Shown: one piece after another, positions 26,228-34,745 of the stretch
Numbering within the stretch: the first letter of the stretch is position 1
How the letters are laid out: each line of letters opens with the position of its first letter
DNA from: JABAQJ01 sp046327745
Lineage (GTDB): Bacteria; Gemmatimonadota; Gemmatimonadetes; Gemmatimonadales; Gemmatimonadaceae
DNA length: 64,000 bases
Assembly: GCA_046327745.1 (NCBI GenBank)
Contig: JAXLXV010000007.1
Coordinates: forward strand, 1-64,000
Direction of reading: 5' to 3'
Notes under the pieces: generated by a model
Databases searched by the model: none
What the model saw: the letters and a program-made list of their open reading frames with translations, nothing else
What the model was told of the DNA's origin: nothing
Position numbers and translations under genes: made by a program

Positions 26228-27340
26228 TCAATCGACCAAGCGCAATGGCATTAGTAGGCAGAGATACTCCGCGGTGTCAGTCCATGCTTCTGGACTCAGC
26301 ACCACGGCTCGTTCTGGACCCTTTAGCGTGAGTCTGACATCATCGGTCGGAAGATACCGCAAGATTTCGAGCAGATAGTTTCCGTTAAATCCAATATCCA
26401 ACGGATCACCACTGAACTGCGCAGGCAACTCATCCTGAGCTTCGCCCACATCGGGTGTCTGAACGCTGAACTTGACCAACGCAGCGTTGAACGAAAGTCT
26501 GACACGATGTGTTTGATCCGATGCCACGATGGCCATTCGTCGCAATGCGCTCGCGAATGCACTCCGGTCTAATACCGCCGCCTTATCGTTATCGCGCGGG
26601 ATTACCTGATCATAGTTCGGATACGGACCCTCGATAACTCGCGTGACAACAGTCGTAATCGGCGATTTGAAACTCAGATGATTTTCCCCAATTCCGATTT
26701 CTAGTTCTTCATCAGCTGGGAAGAGTCGTCGAACTTGTTCAAGAGCACGTGGTGGGATAATGAACGTGTAACTACCGCCTGAACCAAGGTTCGACTCGAT
26801 ACTCATCTTAGCTAACCGATGTCCATTCGTGGCAACCATCTGTAGCCGATGACCCTGGATCTCCCATAACACACCGTTCAGGATGGGACGACTTTCCTCA
26901 GTTGATACCGCGAAGGCAACATGCGAGATCAATTTCTGAAGATCTCCTGACCGAACTCGGATATTCTTGTCATACGACACACTTGGAAACGATGGAAATT
27001 CATCTCGTGGTAAACCAAGAAGTTTGAACTTCGATCGACCGCATTCAAGCGTTGCTCGTTGCTCTCCGAGTGCTGCCAATTTTACGGGTGCGCTCGGAAG
27101 TTCCCGAGCTATCTCTGCCAGTTTCTTTGCCGGCAATGTTAGCGCACCAGTTGCCTCTACCTCACCCACAACTTCGGTGCTGACTGCAACGTCAAGATCT
27201 GTCGCTGACAGCTTTAGACCTCGGTCCGTGGTTTCAAGTAGCAAATTTCCTAAAACCGGTAACGTCGTCTTGCTAGGAACTGCAGACGCCACAGCTGATA
27301 GACCTTCTTGAAGTTTCTCACGTGCAATGGTCAATCGCAT
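26228..27340 (-). CDS. dnaN: DNA polymerase III beta sliding clamp (370 aa)
   Basis: This ring-shaped processivity clamp has three repeated domains. Landmarks are MRLTIAREKLQEGLSAVASAVPSKTTLPVLGNLLLE at the N-terminus, TNGHRLAKM in the middle, and the C-terminal PEAWTDTAEYLCLLMPLRLVD. Length is normal. It lies 118 bases downstream of dnaA on the same strand, the common origin-proximal order. Codon use is visibly more A+T-rich than in most of the window. Confidence 0.96.
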   Translation of the reverse strand: MRLTIAREKLQEGLSAVASAVPSKTTLPVLGNLLLETTDRGLKLSATDLDVAVSTEVVGEVEATGALTLPAKKLAEIARELPSAPVKLAALGEQRATLECGRSKFKLLGLPRDEFPSFPSVSYDKNIRVRSGDLQKLISHVAFAVSTEESRPILNGVLWEIQGHRLQMVATNGHRLAKMSIESNLGSGGSYTFIIPPRALEQVRRLFPADEELEIGIGENHLSFKSPITTVVTRVIEGPYPNYDQVIPRDNDKAAVLDRSAFASALRRMAIVASDQTHRVRLSFNAALVKFSVQTPDVGEAQDELPAQFSGDPLDIGFNGNYLLEILRYLPTDDVRLTLKGPERAVVLSPEAWTDTAEYLCLLMPLRLVD

Positions 27341-27458
27341 AAAGAGTGGGCTCGTTCCCAGGAAAGAAAATTCAGAGAAAAGCGATTTTTCAGGAGCTCT
27401 GTTCTTTTTAGAAAGAAAGAAACTCTAGAAGAAGTAGATGTTGTATAAAAGTTAAGAA
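27341..27458. other. A+T-rich dnaA-dnaN spacer
   Basis: These 118 bases are dominated by A/T and purine tracts (for example TAGAAAGAAAGAAACTC). The spacer holds the dnaN leader. In many bacteria the duplex-unwinding element or part of oriC lies in this spacer, but I see no exact DnaA box in it. A role in unwinding is possible and unproven. Confidence 0.4.
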
Positions 27459-28865
27459 CTATGGTAAGAAATGTGACTGGTAGGATATTCCAGTAAGTGC
27501 AAACCAAGCTCGCTCATAATGCTTCATGAAAAAGGGATCCGTTTTTAGAAGATCTCTTGCTCGTTCGAGGCTGTGAATCACTGTTGAGTGATCACGTCCA
27601 GAAAAGGCAAGGCCAATCTCTGTTAGTTGGAGCTTGAGAAGTTCTCGACAAAGGTGCATGGCTGCTTGTCGAGCGATTGCAACTTTCTTTGTTCGAGACT
27701 TAGAGCGAAGAGTCTGGAGTGGAACCTCCCAGACTGTAGATACCGCCTGCTGAATCGCCTCAATCGTAATTGTGGAACGAGGTTCCGTAGATCCCGGCGA
27801 GGAAGCACGTATACGATCAACAAAAGCTTCTAAGGCAAGTGGAAGAGTAACTTCACGTTGCTTTAGAGATGCGAAAGCGAGAAGGCGTACAATAGCACCC
27901 TCAAGCTCGCGGATACTTCCGCGCATATTTTCAGCGAGGAAGCGAATAACATCATCAGGAATACTTCGTTGAAGATCGTCAACTTCGGCTTTCTTGCGAA
28001 GAATTGCGATTCGGTGTTCTAGGTCAGGAAGCTCAACATCAGTTACAAGCCCCCACTGGAAGCGAGTTACAAGTCGATCCTCAAGACCCGGAATTTCAGC
28101 AGGTGGGCGATCACTCGTAACAATTATTTGCCGACCAGCTTCGTACAGCGCATTGAACGTATGGAAGAACTCTTCCTGGGTGGCTTCTTTGTTTTTCAGA
28201 AAGTGAACATCATCGACAAGCAACAAATCAGTTTCCCGGAAACGAGTCCGAAAGAGTGACATCGAACGCGTTTGAATCGCCGTGACATAGTCATTGGTAA
28301 ACTGCTCGGCGCCAATATAGATAGCTCGACAAGTCGGAACAGAAGCGAGTACATGATGGGCGACGGCTTGCATGAGGTGAGTTTTGCCAAGTCCAGACGC
28401 GCCATAAATGAAAAGCGGGTTGTAAACCCGGCCAGGAGCCTCCGCAACCGCCATCGCCGCCGCGGCAGCCAGCTCATTTGATTTGCCTACAACGAAATGG
28501 TCGAATGTGTACCGAGCTGACAGCTGCGGTCTTGTGGGGATCGGCTTGGATAAGGGAGAACCACCCGGTGTCGCAGGCCGAGCAAACAGATCCATCTGAA
28601 CGCGATCTCGAACGCGTTCATCAATGAGGAATTCAACACGGCAAGGGTGTCCGAGCGCGATAGGCGCCAATGACGAAAGCAGGTCGCCGTGTTTGCTCGA
28701 GAGCCATTCAATGGCGAACTGATCAGGGGCACCGAGCGAAAGTACGCTTCCAGTAAACGCTAATGGCGCAAGTGGTTCGAGCCACATGCGAAACACTTGT
28801 TCCGAAACCTCGCGACCGGCGAGGGCAAGTAGTCGGGACCAGGCGTCGGAGGGAGAGAGGCTCAT
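27459..28865 (-). CDS. dnaA: Chromosomal replication initiator DnaA (468 aa)
   Basis: This AAA+ initiator binds DnaA boxes and opens the origin. The domain I N-terminus is about 1-90. The AAA+ domain carries Walker A GASGLGKTHL, Walker B LLLVDDVHFL and sensor-type SDRPP. The C-terminal DNA-binding domain carries the family signature FSGRDHSTVIHSLER. ATG 28865 is preferred; TTG 28868 one codon earlier is possible. Two DnaA-box-like sites lie directly upstream. Like dnaN, it is more A+T-rich than its neighbours. Confidence 0.97.
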   Translation of the reverse strand: MSLSPSDAWSRLLALAGREVSEQVFRMWLEPLAPLAFTGSVLSLGAPDQFAIEWLSSKHGDLLSSLAPIALGHPCRVEFLIDERVRDRVQMDLFARPATPGGSPLSKPIPTRPQLSARYTFDHFVVGKSNELAAAAAMAVAEAPGRVYNPLFIYGASGLGKTHLMQAVAHHVLASVPTCRAIYIGAEQFTNDYVTAIQTRSMSLFRTRFRETDLLLVDDVHFLKNKEATQEEFFHTFNALYEAGRQIIVTSDRPPAEIPGLEDRLVTRFQWGLVTDVELPDLEHRIAILRKKAEVDDLQRSIPDDVIRFLAENMRGSIRELEGAIVRLLAFASLKQREVTLPLALEAFVDRIRASSPGSTEPRSTITIEAIQQAVSTVWEVPLQTLRSKSRTKKVAIARQAAMHLCRELLKLQLTEIGLAFSGRDHSTVIHSLERARDLLKTDPFFMKHYERAWFALTGISYQSHFLP

Positions 28866-29026
28866 CAATGGATGTGGAAAACAACGGGGCGGCGAACCTA
28901 GAGACGCTGTGTGGAAAAGTCAACGGACCCAATATTCGACTGTCCGCTAAACGATTGACTGAGTTAGAGTAACGGAGTATTTTCTCGGGCTCACCCAATG
29001 CAAACTCAAGGGTTTTTGGAGCTGGA
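28866..29026. other. Candidate origin of replication (dnaA-rpmH divergent gap)
   Basis: The gap between divergent dnaA and rpmH holds two copies of TGTGGAAAA (28873-28881 and 28910-28918, 37 bases apart, same orientation). These are the reverse complement of the DnaA-box variant TTTTCCACA. The gap becomes A/T-richer toward rpmH (GAGTATTTTCTC). The gene order rnpA-rpmH-dnaA-dnaN is the classic oriC setting. Only two boxes are seen, so the functional origin may extend into the dnaA-dnaN spacer. Confidence 0.6.
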
Positions 29027-29191
29027 ATGGGCAAGCCTACATATCGTCCTCGGAACAAGCGACGCATCCGCACGCACGGTTTCCGCACTCGAATGGAAAC
29101 CCGCTGGGGGCGCGAGGTACTCAGTCGGCGGCGGAAAAAGGGCAGGAAGCGATTAACGGTTCAACTGCCGTCCAAGTACGCTGCAGCGTAA
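29027..29191 (+). CDS. rpmH: Ribosomal protein bL34 (54 aa)
   Basis: This tiny, highly basic large-subunit protein has the sequence pattern MGKPTYRPRNKRRIRTHGFRTRM at the start, then a lysine/arginine-rich helix and a C-terminal YAAA. It is a clear bL34. GGAG lies 5-8 bases before ATG 29027. It is the first gene of the rightward origin operon, and the rnpA reading frame overlaps its end. Confidence 0.96.
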   Translation: MGKPTYRPRNKRRIRTHGFRTRMETRWGREVLSRRRKKGRKRLTVQLPSKYAAA

Positions 29192-29549
29192 GGGACATCG
29201 ATTCCCGCGCGACTATCGATTAACGCGCACCTCCGATATTCAGCGCGTAATGCGTGAGGGGAAGGTACGTCGAACTGGTTCACTTACCGTTCGAATGTGC
29301 GCTTCCCCTTCGTCGCACATGCGTGTTGGCTTGGTCGTGCCGTTGCACGGACGCACGGCTGTCATGCGCAATCGGCTGAAACGCCGACTTCGCGAATTGG
29401 TTCGGACAGGTCTACTCGAGATTCCGGCGCCAGTCGACGTGCTCATTCACTGTGGAGCTAGGACATATCTCCTCACGTTTGAGAGTCTTCAGGCGGAAAT
29501 GCAGAAAGCACGACTTGTCGTGGCGGGACACTCGTTGGAGAACGATTGA
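29181..29549 (+). CDS. rnpA: Ribonuclease P protein component (about 122 aa)
   Basis: This basic protein partners the rnpB RNA. The core HMRVGLVVPLHGRTAVMRNRLKRRLRELVR contains the RNR-type motif. The first ATG in frame (29250) would start at MREGKVRRTG and drop conserved upstream residues: FPRDYRLTRTSDIQRV is encoded in the same open frame just before it and matches the usual RnpA N-terminus. The frame is open back to 29157 with no ATG, GTG or TTG. CTG 29181, overlapping the rpmH stop, is the best upstream candidate. Using ATG 29250 gives 99 aa. The 3' end overlaps yidD by 4 bases. Confidence 0.85.
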   Translation: MQRKGHRFPRDYRLTRTSDIQRVMREGKVRRTGSLTVRMCASPSSHMRVGLVVPLHGRTAVMRNRLKRRLRELVRTGLLEIPAPVDVLIHCGARTYLLTFESLQAEMQKARLVVAGHSLEND

Positions 29550-29755
29550 AGACCATTGCTGTGCTGCTCGTCCGGGCGTATCAGCTGTATTTGTCGCCGC
29601 TGTTGCCGTCGGCGTGTCGGTACTATCCCAGCTGTTCGGCGTATGCGGTGGAAGCGTTGGAAAAGTACGGATTCCTCAAGGGTACAGCGCTTGCTGCACG
29701 TCGCATTGCCCGATGTCATCCATTTCGATCAGGCGGTTATGACCCCGTTCCGTAG
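29546..29755 (+). CDS. yidD: Membrane protein insertion efficiency factor YidD (69 aa)
   Basis: This small membrane-associated protein is usually encoded between rnpA and yidC. Hallmarks are YQLYLSPLLPSACRYYPSCSAYAVEAL, with its conserved cysteines, and RCHPFRSGGYDPVP at the C-terminus. It assists YidC-dependent membrane protein insertion. The start overlaps the rnpA stop. Confidence 0.94.
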   Translation: MKTIAVLLVRAYQLYLSPLLPSACRYYPSCSAYAVEALEKYGFLKGTALAARRIARCHPFRSGGYDPVP

Positions 29756-29770
29756 GCTTCGATAAGGCGC

Positions 29771-31462
29771 ATGGAGAAACGCACGATTCTCGCGCTGGCG
29801 CTGGCAGCTCTCGTCTTGGCGGTAACTCCACGCCTTTTTCCAGGCAACCGTCCCATTTCGCCAGCCCCCGCCTCCGACTCAGCATCTGGAACCCAACCGC
29901 CGACGATCGCGGCCGGCATCCCGCCGACCTCCAATGCGCCTTCAGCCGGTCAGACGCGCTCCGTGGAGAGTGTTGCCGGATCTACAAGTACGGAGCCAGC
30001 GGCGATCGCACAGGCAGCCGTGGTCAACGATTCGTTGTCCAGCTTCGAATTCAGCAGCGTTGGAGCTGCACTGTCGCGCGTGGTGTTGCATAGCTACCCA
30101 GATCTTGCCAAGAATAAAAGCAAAACGCCCGTGGAACTTTCGGCAGGTGCGACGCCGATTGTCTCATACCGACTTGTGACGAGCAAGGACACCATCGATC
30201 TCTCAAAGACGATCTTTCGATCCGTCGTAGACTCGCAGCCAAATGCACGAAAGCGCGTGATGTATGAGACGGCGATACGGGGAGCACGCATTACCGTAGA
30301 GTATCAAGTTCACCCAGACAGCTTCATCACACGAGTTCGCGGCTCCATCTCAGCGAGTGATTCGCTAGGTGATCCATCGTATCTGTTGATCGATCTGCCG
30401 CGAACGCTCATGTCATTCGAGGCTGACACAGTAGACGATCAGCGCCATCTTGCCTTCGCGTATCGCCCAGCTGGGAGCGATGCGAAGAGTCTTCCGTTTG
30501 GCAAACTCGATCCAGGTGAACGTGAGATCGTCAAGGGTCCACTCACATGGGTGGTAACGAAGAGCAAATACTTCCTACTCGGCGTTCTCGCACTAGAGCA
30601 CGATTCCTCATTTGTCGAATTCTCGGCAGTCGGCGGCCCCCGAGCATCGCGAACTGCCACACACGCTGCCGGGACGATTGTCTCGGCGTTCAACAAGCGT
30701 GGGGAATTTGCCTTTGAGTTATATGCCGGGCCGCAACACTGGAGAAGGCTCTCGGCGATTGGTCGCGACTTCCAGAATTCCAATCCTTACGGCGGATTTC
30801 TACAGCCAGTGGTGCAGCCGTTCGCGACGATCGTGATGAAGATCTTGCTCTGGATGCGTGAAAACTTGGCAATCAGCTACGGCTGGGTGCTGGTGATCTT
30901 TGGGATTGCCGTGCGGCTCGTTCTATGGCCGCTCAATCAAAAAGGCATGCGTGCCAGCATGAAGATGCAACGCATCCAGCCTGAGTTGAACGAAATTCAG
31001 AAGAAGTACAAGAACGATCCTCAGAAGATGCAGTCAGAAATGATGCGGGTGTATAAAGAACACGACATGAGTCCCTTCAGCACATTTGCTGGATGTCTGC
31101 CGCTCTTTCTTCCCCTTCCCATACTCTTCGCACTGTTCTTCGTCTTTCAGAATACCATTGAATTTCGTGGAGTGCCCTTCCTTTGGTTTCAGGACATCTC
31201 CCAAAAGGACCCGTTCTACATCGTGCCGCTGACCATGGGTGTTTCCATGTTCGTCCTGTCCTGGATTGGTATGCGTAATACGCCGCCCAATCCGCAGACA
31301 AAGGCCATGACGTACATCTTCCCGGTCATGATGACGGTGCTCTTTGCGAACTTCCCCGCTGGATTGAACATGTACTACACGATCCAGAACCTGGCGGCGT
31401 TGCCGCAACAATGGCTCATTTCAAACGAGCGCGCGAGAAATCAGCAAGTCACGAAGACGTAG
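29771..31462 (+). CDS. yidC: Membrane protein insertase YidC (563 aa)
   Basis: The N-terminal transmembrane anchor (about residues 5-24) is followed by an S/T/P-rich linker and a large periplasmic beta domain (about 80-350), as in Gram-negative YidC. The conserved 60-kDa insertase core follows: SYGWVLVIFGIAVRLVLWPLNQKGMRASMKMQ, the hydrophilic hairpin IQPELNEIQKKYKNDPQKMQ, and later helices ending NMYYTIQNLAALPQQWLI. It inserts membrane proteins alone or with SecYEG. It follows yidD by 15 bases and precedes mnmE by 23. Confidence 0.96.
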   Translation: MEKRTILALALAALVLAVTPRLFPGNRPISPAPASDSASGTQPPTIAAGIPPTSNAPSAGQTRSVESVAGSTSTEPAAIAQAAVVNDSLSSFEFSSVGAALSRVVLHSYPDLAKNKSKTPVELSAGATPIVSYRLVTSKDTIDLSKTIFRSVVDSQPNARKRVMYETAIRGARITVEYQVHPDSFITRVRGSISASDSLGDPSYLLIDLPRTLMSFEADTVDDQRHLAFAYRPAGSDAKSLPFGKLDPGEREIVKGPLTWVVTKSKYFLLGVLALEHDSSFVEFSAVGGPRASRTATHAAGTIVSAFNKRGEFAFELYAGPQHWRRLSAIGRDFQNSNPYGGFLQPVVQPFATIVMKILLWMRENLAISYGWVLVIFGIAVRLVLWPLNQKGMRASMKMQRIQPELNEIQKKYKNDPQKMQSEMMRVYKEHDMSPFSTFAGCLPLFLPLPILFALFFVFQNTIEFRGVPFLWFQDISQKDPFYIVPLTMGVSMFVLSWIGMRNTPPNPQTKAMTYIFPVMMTVLFANFPAGLNMYYTIQNLAALPQQWLISNERARNQQVTKT

Positions 31463-31485
31463 AGAAATTCCAAGATGTCTGAGTG

Positions 31486-32835
31486 ATGTTGCTGGATCAC
31501 GATACGATCGCAGCGATTTCGACTCCACCGGGACGTGGAGCCATCGCCATTGTCCGCGTGTCTGGTGAAGCGGCGTTTGATATCGGGCGCTCAATTATGG
31601 AGCGCTGGCCACTGAGTACACGCCACTGCGTACTCTCCCGCGTCAAGGATCCAATCGCGAACACCTGGCTCGATCAGGGCATCCTGACGCGATTTGATAG
31701 TGGTGCAAGCTATACAGGAGAAAAGCTCTTTGAGTTCAGCGGACATGGTGGTTTAGCAACGCCGTCCGCGGTGCTGGGCGTGATCTTACGATCGGGTGCA
31801 CGCCACGCGAGACCGGGTGAATTCACTCAACGCGCTGTGCTCAACGGCCGAATGGACCTGGTTCAAGCCGAGTCGATCGGAGATCTTGTCGACGCCCAGA
31901 CGGAAGCACAGCGTCGCATCGCGTTTTCAAATGCTACTGGAACGCTCTCTGTTTATGCGGCGCAGCTCTACCAACACCTTGTTGAGTTAGAGGCGCTCAT
32001 CGCCTATGACCTCGATTTCCCCGAAGAAGATGATGGACCAATTCCCCGTGGGCGTATCGACTCCATTGCCAGGGACAGCCTCACAGTACTGAAGCGATTG
32101 CTCTCTACGAGAGAGACGGCAGAGATCGCGAAACACGGTGCCGTCGTGGTAATCGCGGGTCGGCCGAATTGCGGTAAGTCTTCGTTGTTCAATGCGCTAC
32201 TCGGCGAAGACCGTGCGATTGTCACCGAACACGAGGGAACGACGAGAGATGCCATCGAGGTTCTGCTAGACCATCCTGAGATACCCCTGCGCCTCGTCGA
32301 TACAGCAGGCCTTCGGGAAACCACCGATGTAATCGAACGGTTGGGCATCGAAGTCAGCGTTCGGCACCTCAAGGACGCGCATTTGGTGCTGGTGTGCGGT
32401 GATCAGGCAGAAGGAATCGAGGAGACCATTCAAGCGATTCGCATGCTGGGCGTGAACGCTGCCGTTATGCGAGTCCGGACCAAAGCGGATCTGCATCCTG
32501 GTGAAGCCGATGAGAATTGCCAAGTCGTAAGCGCCGTTACCGGGCAAGGACTACCTGAATTGCTGCGGTCCGTTCGCGATTCGATCAGCGCTCAGCTTGA
32601 TCACATTGAGCTGACGACACCGATCGTAACGCGCGTGCGACAGCAGATCGCACTCGACGAGGCGCGGCTCGAACTCGAGGCGTTTCTTGCGGCTTGGTCC
32701 ACCGGTTCGGTCCCGACGGTTATGGCAGTGGTGCACGTCCGTCAGGCGGCGCACGCCCTCGCAGAAATGATCGGCAAGATTGATGTTGACACGATCCTTG
32801 GCGCGGTATTTGAGCGCTTCTGCGTCGGGAAGTGA
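31486..32835 (+). CDS. mnmE: tRNA modification GTPase MnmE/TrmE (449 aa)
   Basis: This is the GTPase partner of MnmG in wobble-uridine modification. The N-terminal tetrahydrofolate-binding domain begins IAAISTPPGRGAIAIVRVSG. The helical domain is interrupted by the G domain, with GRPNCGKSSLFNALL (P-loop), EGTTRD and VDTAGLRE. The C-terminus FERFCVGK has the catalytic cysteine of the C[IVL]GK motif. ATG 31486 is preferred over GTG 31483. It is the last gene of the origin operon and is convergent with the metallopeptidase-like gene 4 bases away. Confidence 0.96.
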   Translation: MLLDHDTIAAISTPPGRGAIAIVRVSGEAAFDIGRSIMERWPLSTRHCVLSRVKDPIANTWLDQGILTRFDSGASYTGEKLFEFSGHGGLATPSAVLGVILRSGARHARPGEFTQRAVLNGRMDLVQAESIGDLVDAQTEAQRRIAFSNATGTLSVYAAQLYQHLVELEALIAYDLDFPEEDDGPIPRGRIDSIARDSLTVLKRLLSTRETAEIAKHGAVVVIAGRPNCGKSSLFNALLGEDRAIVTEHEGTTRDAIEVLLDHPEIPLRLVDTAGLRETTDVIERLGIEVSVRHLKDAHLVLVCGDQAEGIEETIQAIRMLGVNAAVMRVRTKADLHPGEADENCQVVSAVTGQGLPELLRSVRDSISAQLDHIELTTPIVTRVRQQIALDEARLELEAFLAAWSTGSVPTVMAVVHVRQAAHALAEMIGKIDVDTILGAVFERFCVGK

Positions 32836-32839
32836 ATTG

Positions 32840-33775
32840 CTAGGCTGACGCCGCGGCCGCTCCTGCAGAGAGGAGTTCGTCGGCGCTCGCTCGAATACTC
32901 CATGCTGCGCCATTGGACTCTAGAGCCGATGCAACCATCTGAGCGCCGATGTAGTAGCCTGAGCGCTCGGGAATGACCTGACGGTCAATCGTCCGCGCCT
33001 CGTCTCCGACTCCGCCCGATAGGTAGCGTAGGCGAAGGCCGAGGGCACTGCGCTCGAACTCCGCACGGACCGCGCGAGTAATCGCCGGCTCAAGTTCGCG
33101 CACACGACCGTACTGCCTACGGCCATAGCCAAAATATTCCCACGCGGCGTGACCGGGGCTGACCAACCGTGACACCTGTACCGAGAGCCCCTCATTCACG
33201 AGCAGTTCTTTGAGAGGAGCGCGCCGGCCAGTCTCCCAATACGAGTAGTAGCCGTCGGCCTCCTCTACGAGCGCCTTCATTTCGCTGCGGCTGGTGGGAG
33301 AGGTATACCGCACCGCGTGGGCGATTTCGTGCGAAAGCCAGAGGGGAAGCAACTCAGGATCCAACCCTAAGCCCTGCGTCTCTGGATTCGCCACGCCCGT
33401 GAAATGCTCTAAACACACGAACGCGATCCCTCGACCTGCAACGACTAACTCGCCTGCGTTCGCTGCGCCGACACCAACCATCAATACGACGTCAATTTCG
33501 CAGTCGATGTCGAGGAGCGTTGAGCAGTGAGCTTCAGTGTCGCGAGCCAAAGAAACAACGTCGACACGCTCGAGCATCGCTCGCAAGTCGTCGCGATTCG
33601 CGAGCGCTGCCATCCGCACGACATCTTGGAAGTGCGGACCATCTGGGTCGAGTACGTAGTTGTTCCAGTAAGCCGCCAGTCGGTGGCGATGCGCTTCGAA
33701 GTACTGGTGGTACGCGGCGACGCGGTCAGTGCTGTTGAGAACGGCGAGAAAATCAGGGAGCAGGTTGACGAGCAT
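32840..33775 (-). CDS. Predicted zinc-dependent metallopeptidase, DUF2268-like (311 aa)
   Basis: The HExxH motif is present in LLPLWLSHEIAHAVRYT, followed about 50 residues later by LLVNEGLSVQVSRLV, where the glutamate is a likely third zinc ligand. This is the gluzincin-like layout seen in DUF2268-type predicted proteases. No signal peptide is evident, so it is probably cytoplasmic. Its substrate is unknown. ATG 33775 is preferred over TTG 33778. It may be co-transcribed with upp, which lies 119 bases upstream on the same strand. Confidence 0.6.
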   Translation of the reverse strand: MLVNLLPDFLAVLNSTDRVAAYHQYFEAHRHRLAAYWNNYVLDPDGPHFQDVVRMAALANRDDLRAMLERVDVVSLARDTEAHCSTLLDIDCEIDVVLMVGVGAANAGELVVAGRGIAFVCLEHFTGVANPETQGLGLDPELLPLWLSHEIAHAVRYTSPTSRSEMKALVEEADGYYSYWETGRRAPLKELLVNEGLSVQVSRLVSPGHAAWEYFGYGRRQYGRVRELEPAITRAVRAEFERSALGLRLRYLSGGVGDEARTIDRQVIPERSGYYIGAQMVASALESNGAAWSIRASADELLSAGAAAASA

Positions 33776-33894
33776 CAACGACCAGGTCGCGGGTGGGCGG
33801 CGCGAGTGCTGCTCAAACCGGGCGGAATGATAGTCCCACTAATCGCGAACAACAAGAGACAAGATTCACTACTGCGAGTTTGAATCATTTGCGG

Positions 33895-34542
33895 CTAGCG
33901 CGTTCCAAAGAGTCGGTCTCCCGCGTCACCAAGTCCAGGGAGAATGTAACCGTGCGCATTCAACTCACGATCAATGGCGGCAGCAAAGACTTGAACGTCG
34001 GGATGCTCTCGTGCGAGGCGTTGCACCCCTTCAGGTGCAGCCACGAGACAGAGAAATCGGATTCGCGTTGCGCCAGCGCGCTTCAACGACGCAATCGCCG
34101 ACACAGCACTGCCCCCAGTTGCGAGCATTGGGTCCAGCACAAGAAAGTCACGCTCAGCGGCGTCACCAGGGACTTTGAAATAGTAATCCACTGGCTGCAG
34201 GGTGTCGTGATCTCTGTACAACCCGATGTGCCCAACTCGCGCCGACGGCACGAGACGGAGAATTCCTTCTACCATTCCGAGTCCCGCCCGCAGAATAGGA
34301 ACGAGCGTCAACTTCTTGCCACTGACTCGTTGGACGCGAGTGGTCTCGAGCGGGGTCTCAACCTCAGTTTCTTCGAGCGGCAAGGAGCTTGTCGCCTCGT
34401 ACGCCATCAGCATGGCAATTTCATCCACCAGTTCCTTGAAGATCTTGGTGGATGTTCGCCGGTCCCGCAGAATGGCCAGTTTGTGCTGGACCAATGGGTG
34501 GCGAACTAGAACCAATCGCGGCAACTCGGGGGTGGTGTCCAT
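33895..34542 (-). CDS. upp: Uracil phosphoribosyltransferase (215 aa)
   Basis: This enzyme salvages uracil to UMP using PRPP. Visible motifs are LVPILRAGLGMVEGILRLVPSARVGHIGLYRD, the PRPP loop LVLDPMLATGGSAVSAI and a C-terminal YILPGLGDAGDRLFGT, which is the uracil-binding signature. Length is normal. It is divergent from the small gene at 34569. A long antisense frame across it is a shadow. Confidence 0.95.
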   Translation of the reverse strand: MDTTPELPRLVLVRHPLVQHKLAILRDRRTSTKIFKELVDEIAMLMAYEATSSLPLEETEVETPLETTRVQRVSGKKLTLVPILRAGLGMVEGILRLVPSARVGHIGLYRDHDTLQPVDYYFKVPGDAAERDFLVLDPMLATGGSAVSAIASLKRAGATRIRFLCLVAAPEGVQRLAREHPDVQVFAAAIDRELNAHGYILPGLGDAGDRLFGTR

Positions 34543-34568
34543 AGCAGGCAGGCTAGTATTTTCGCGCC

Positions 34569-34745
34569 ATGAAAGAATATCAAGCGGTCATTCACCGATT
34601 GACCCGGCACACGCGTGAAGACGAGGAAGCGCTCACGGACCTATTTAATGAGCGGAGTCGAGGTGGCTGGGCTCCAGTGATGATGGCGCAGGATGACCAG
34701 CGTCTGACCGTGATCTTTGAGCGCAACACAGAAGACGAGCATTAG
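34569..34745 (+). CDS. Small DUF4177-like protein (58 aa)
   Basis: The sequence MKEYQAVIHRLTRHTREDEEALTDLF is followed by NERSRGGWAPVMMAQDDQRLTVIFER. The plan is strand, helix ending in a G-W pair, then two strands, which fits the small DUF4177-type fold. No signal or membrane segment is present. Its stop codon is directly followed by the GTG of the next gene (0-base gap), so the two are coupled. Function is unknown. Confidence 0.65.
   Translation: MKEYQAVIHRLTRHTREDEEALTDLFNERSRGGWAPVMMAQDDQRLTVIFERNTEDEH

Noticed and set aside
33793..34509. Plus-strand frame of 238 codons across the upp gene
   Set aside because: Antisense to a clearly conserved uracil phosphoribosyltransferase, and its own translation has no recognisable pattern.
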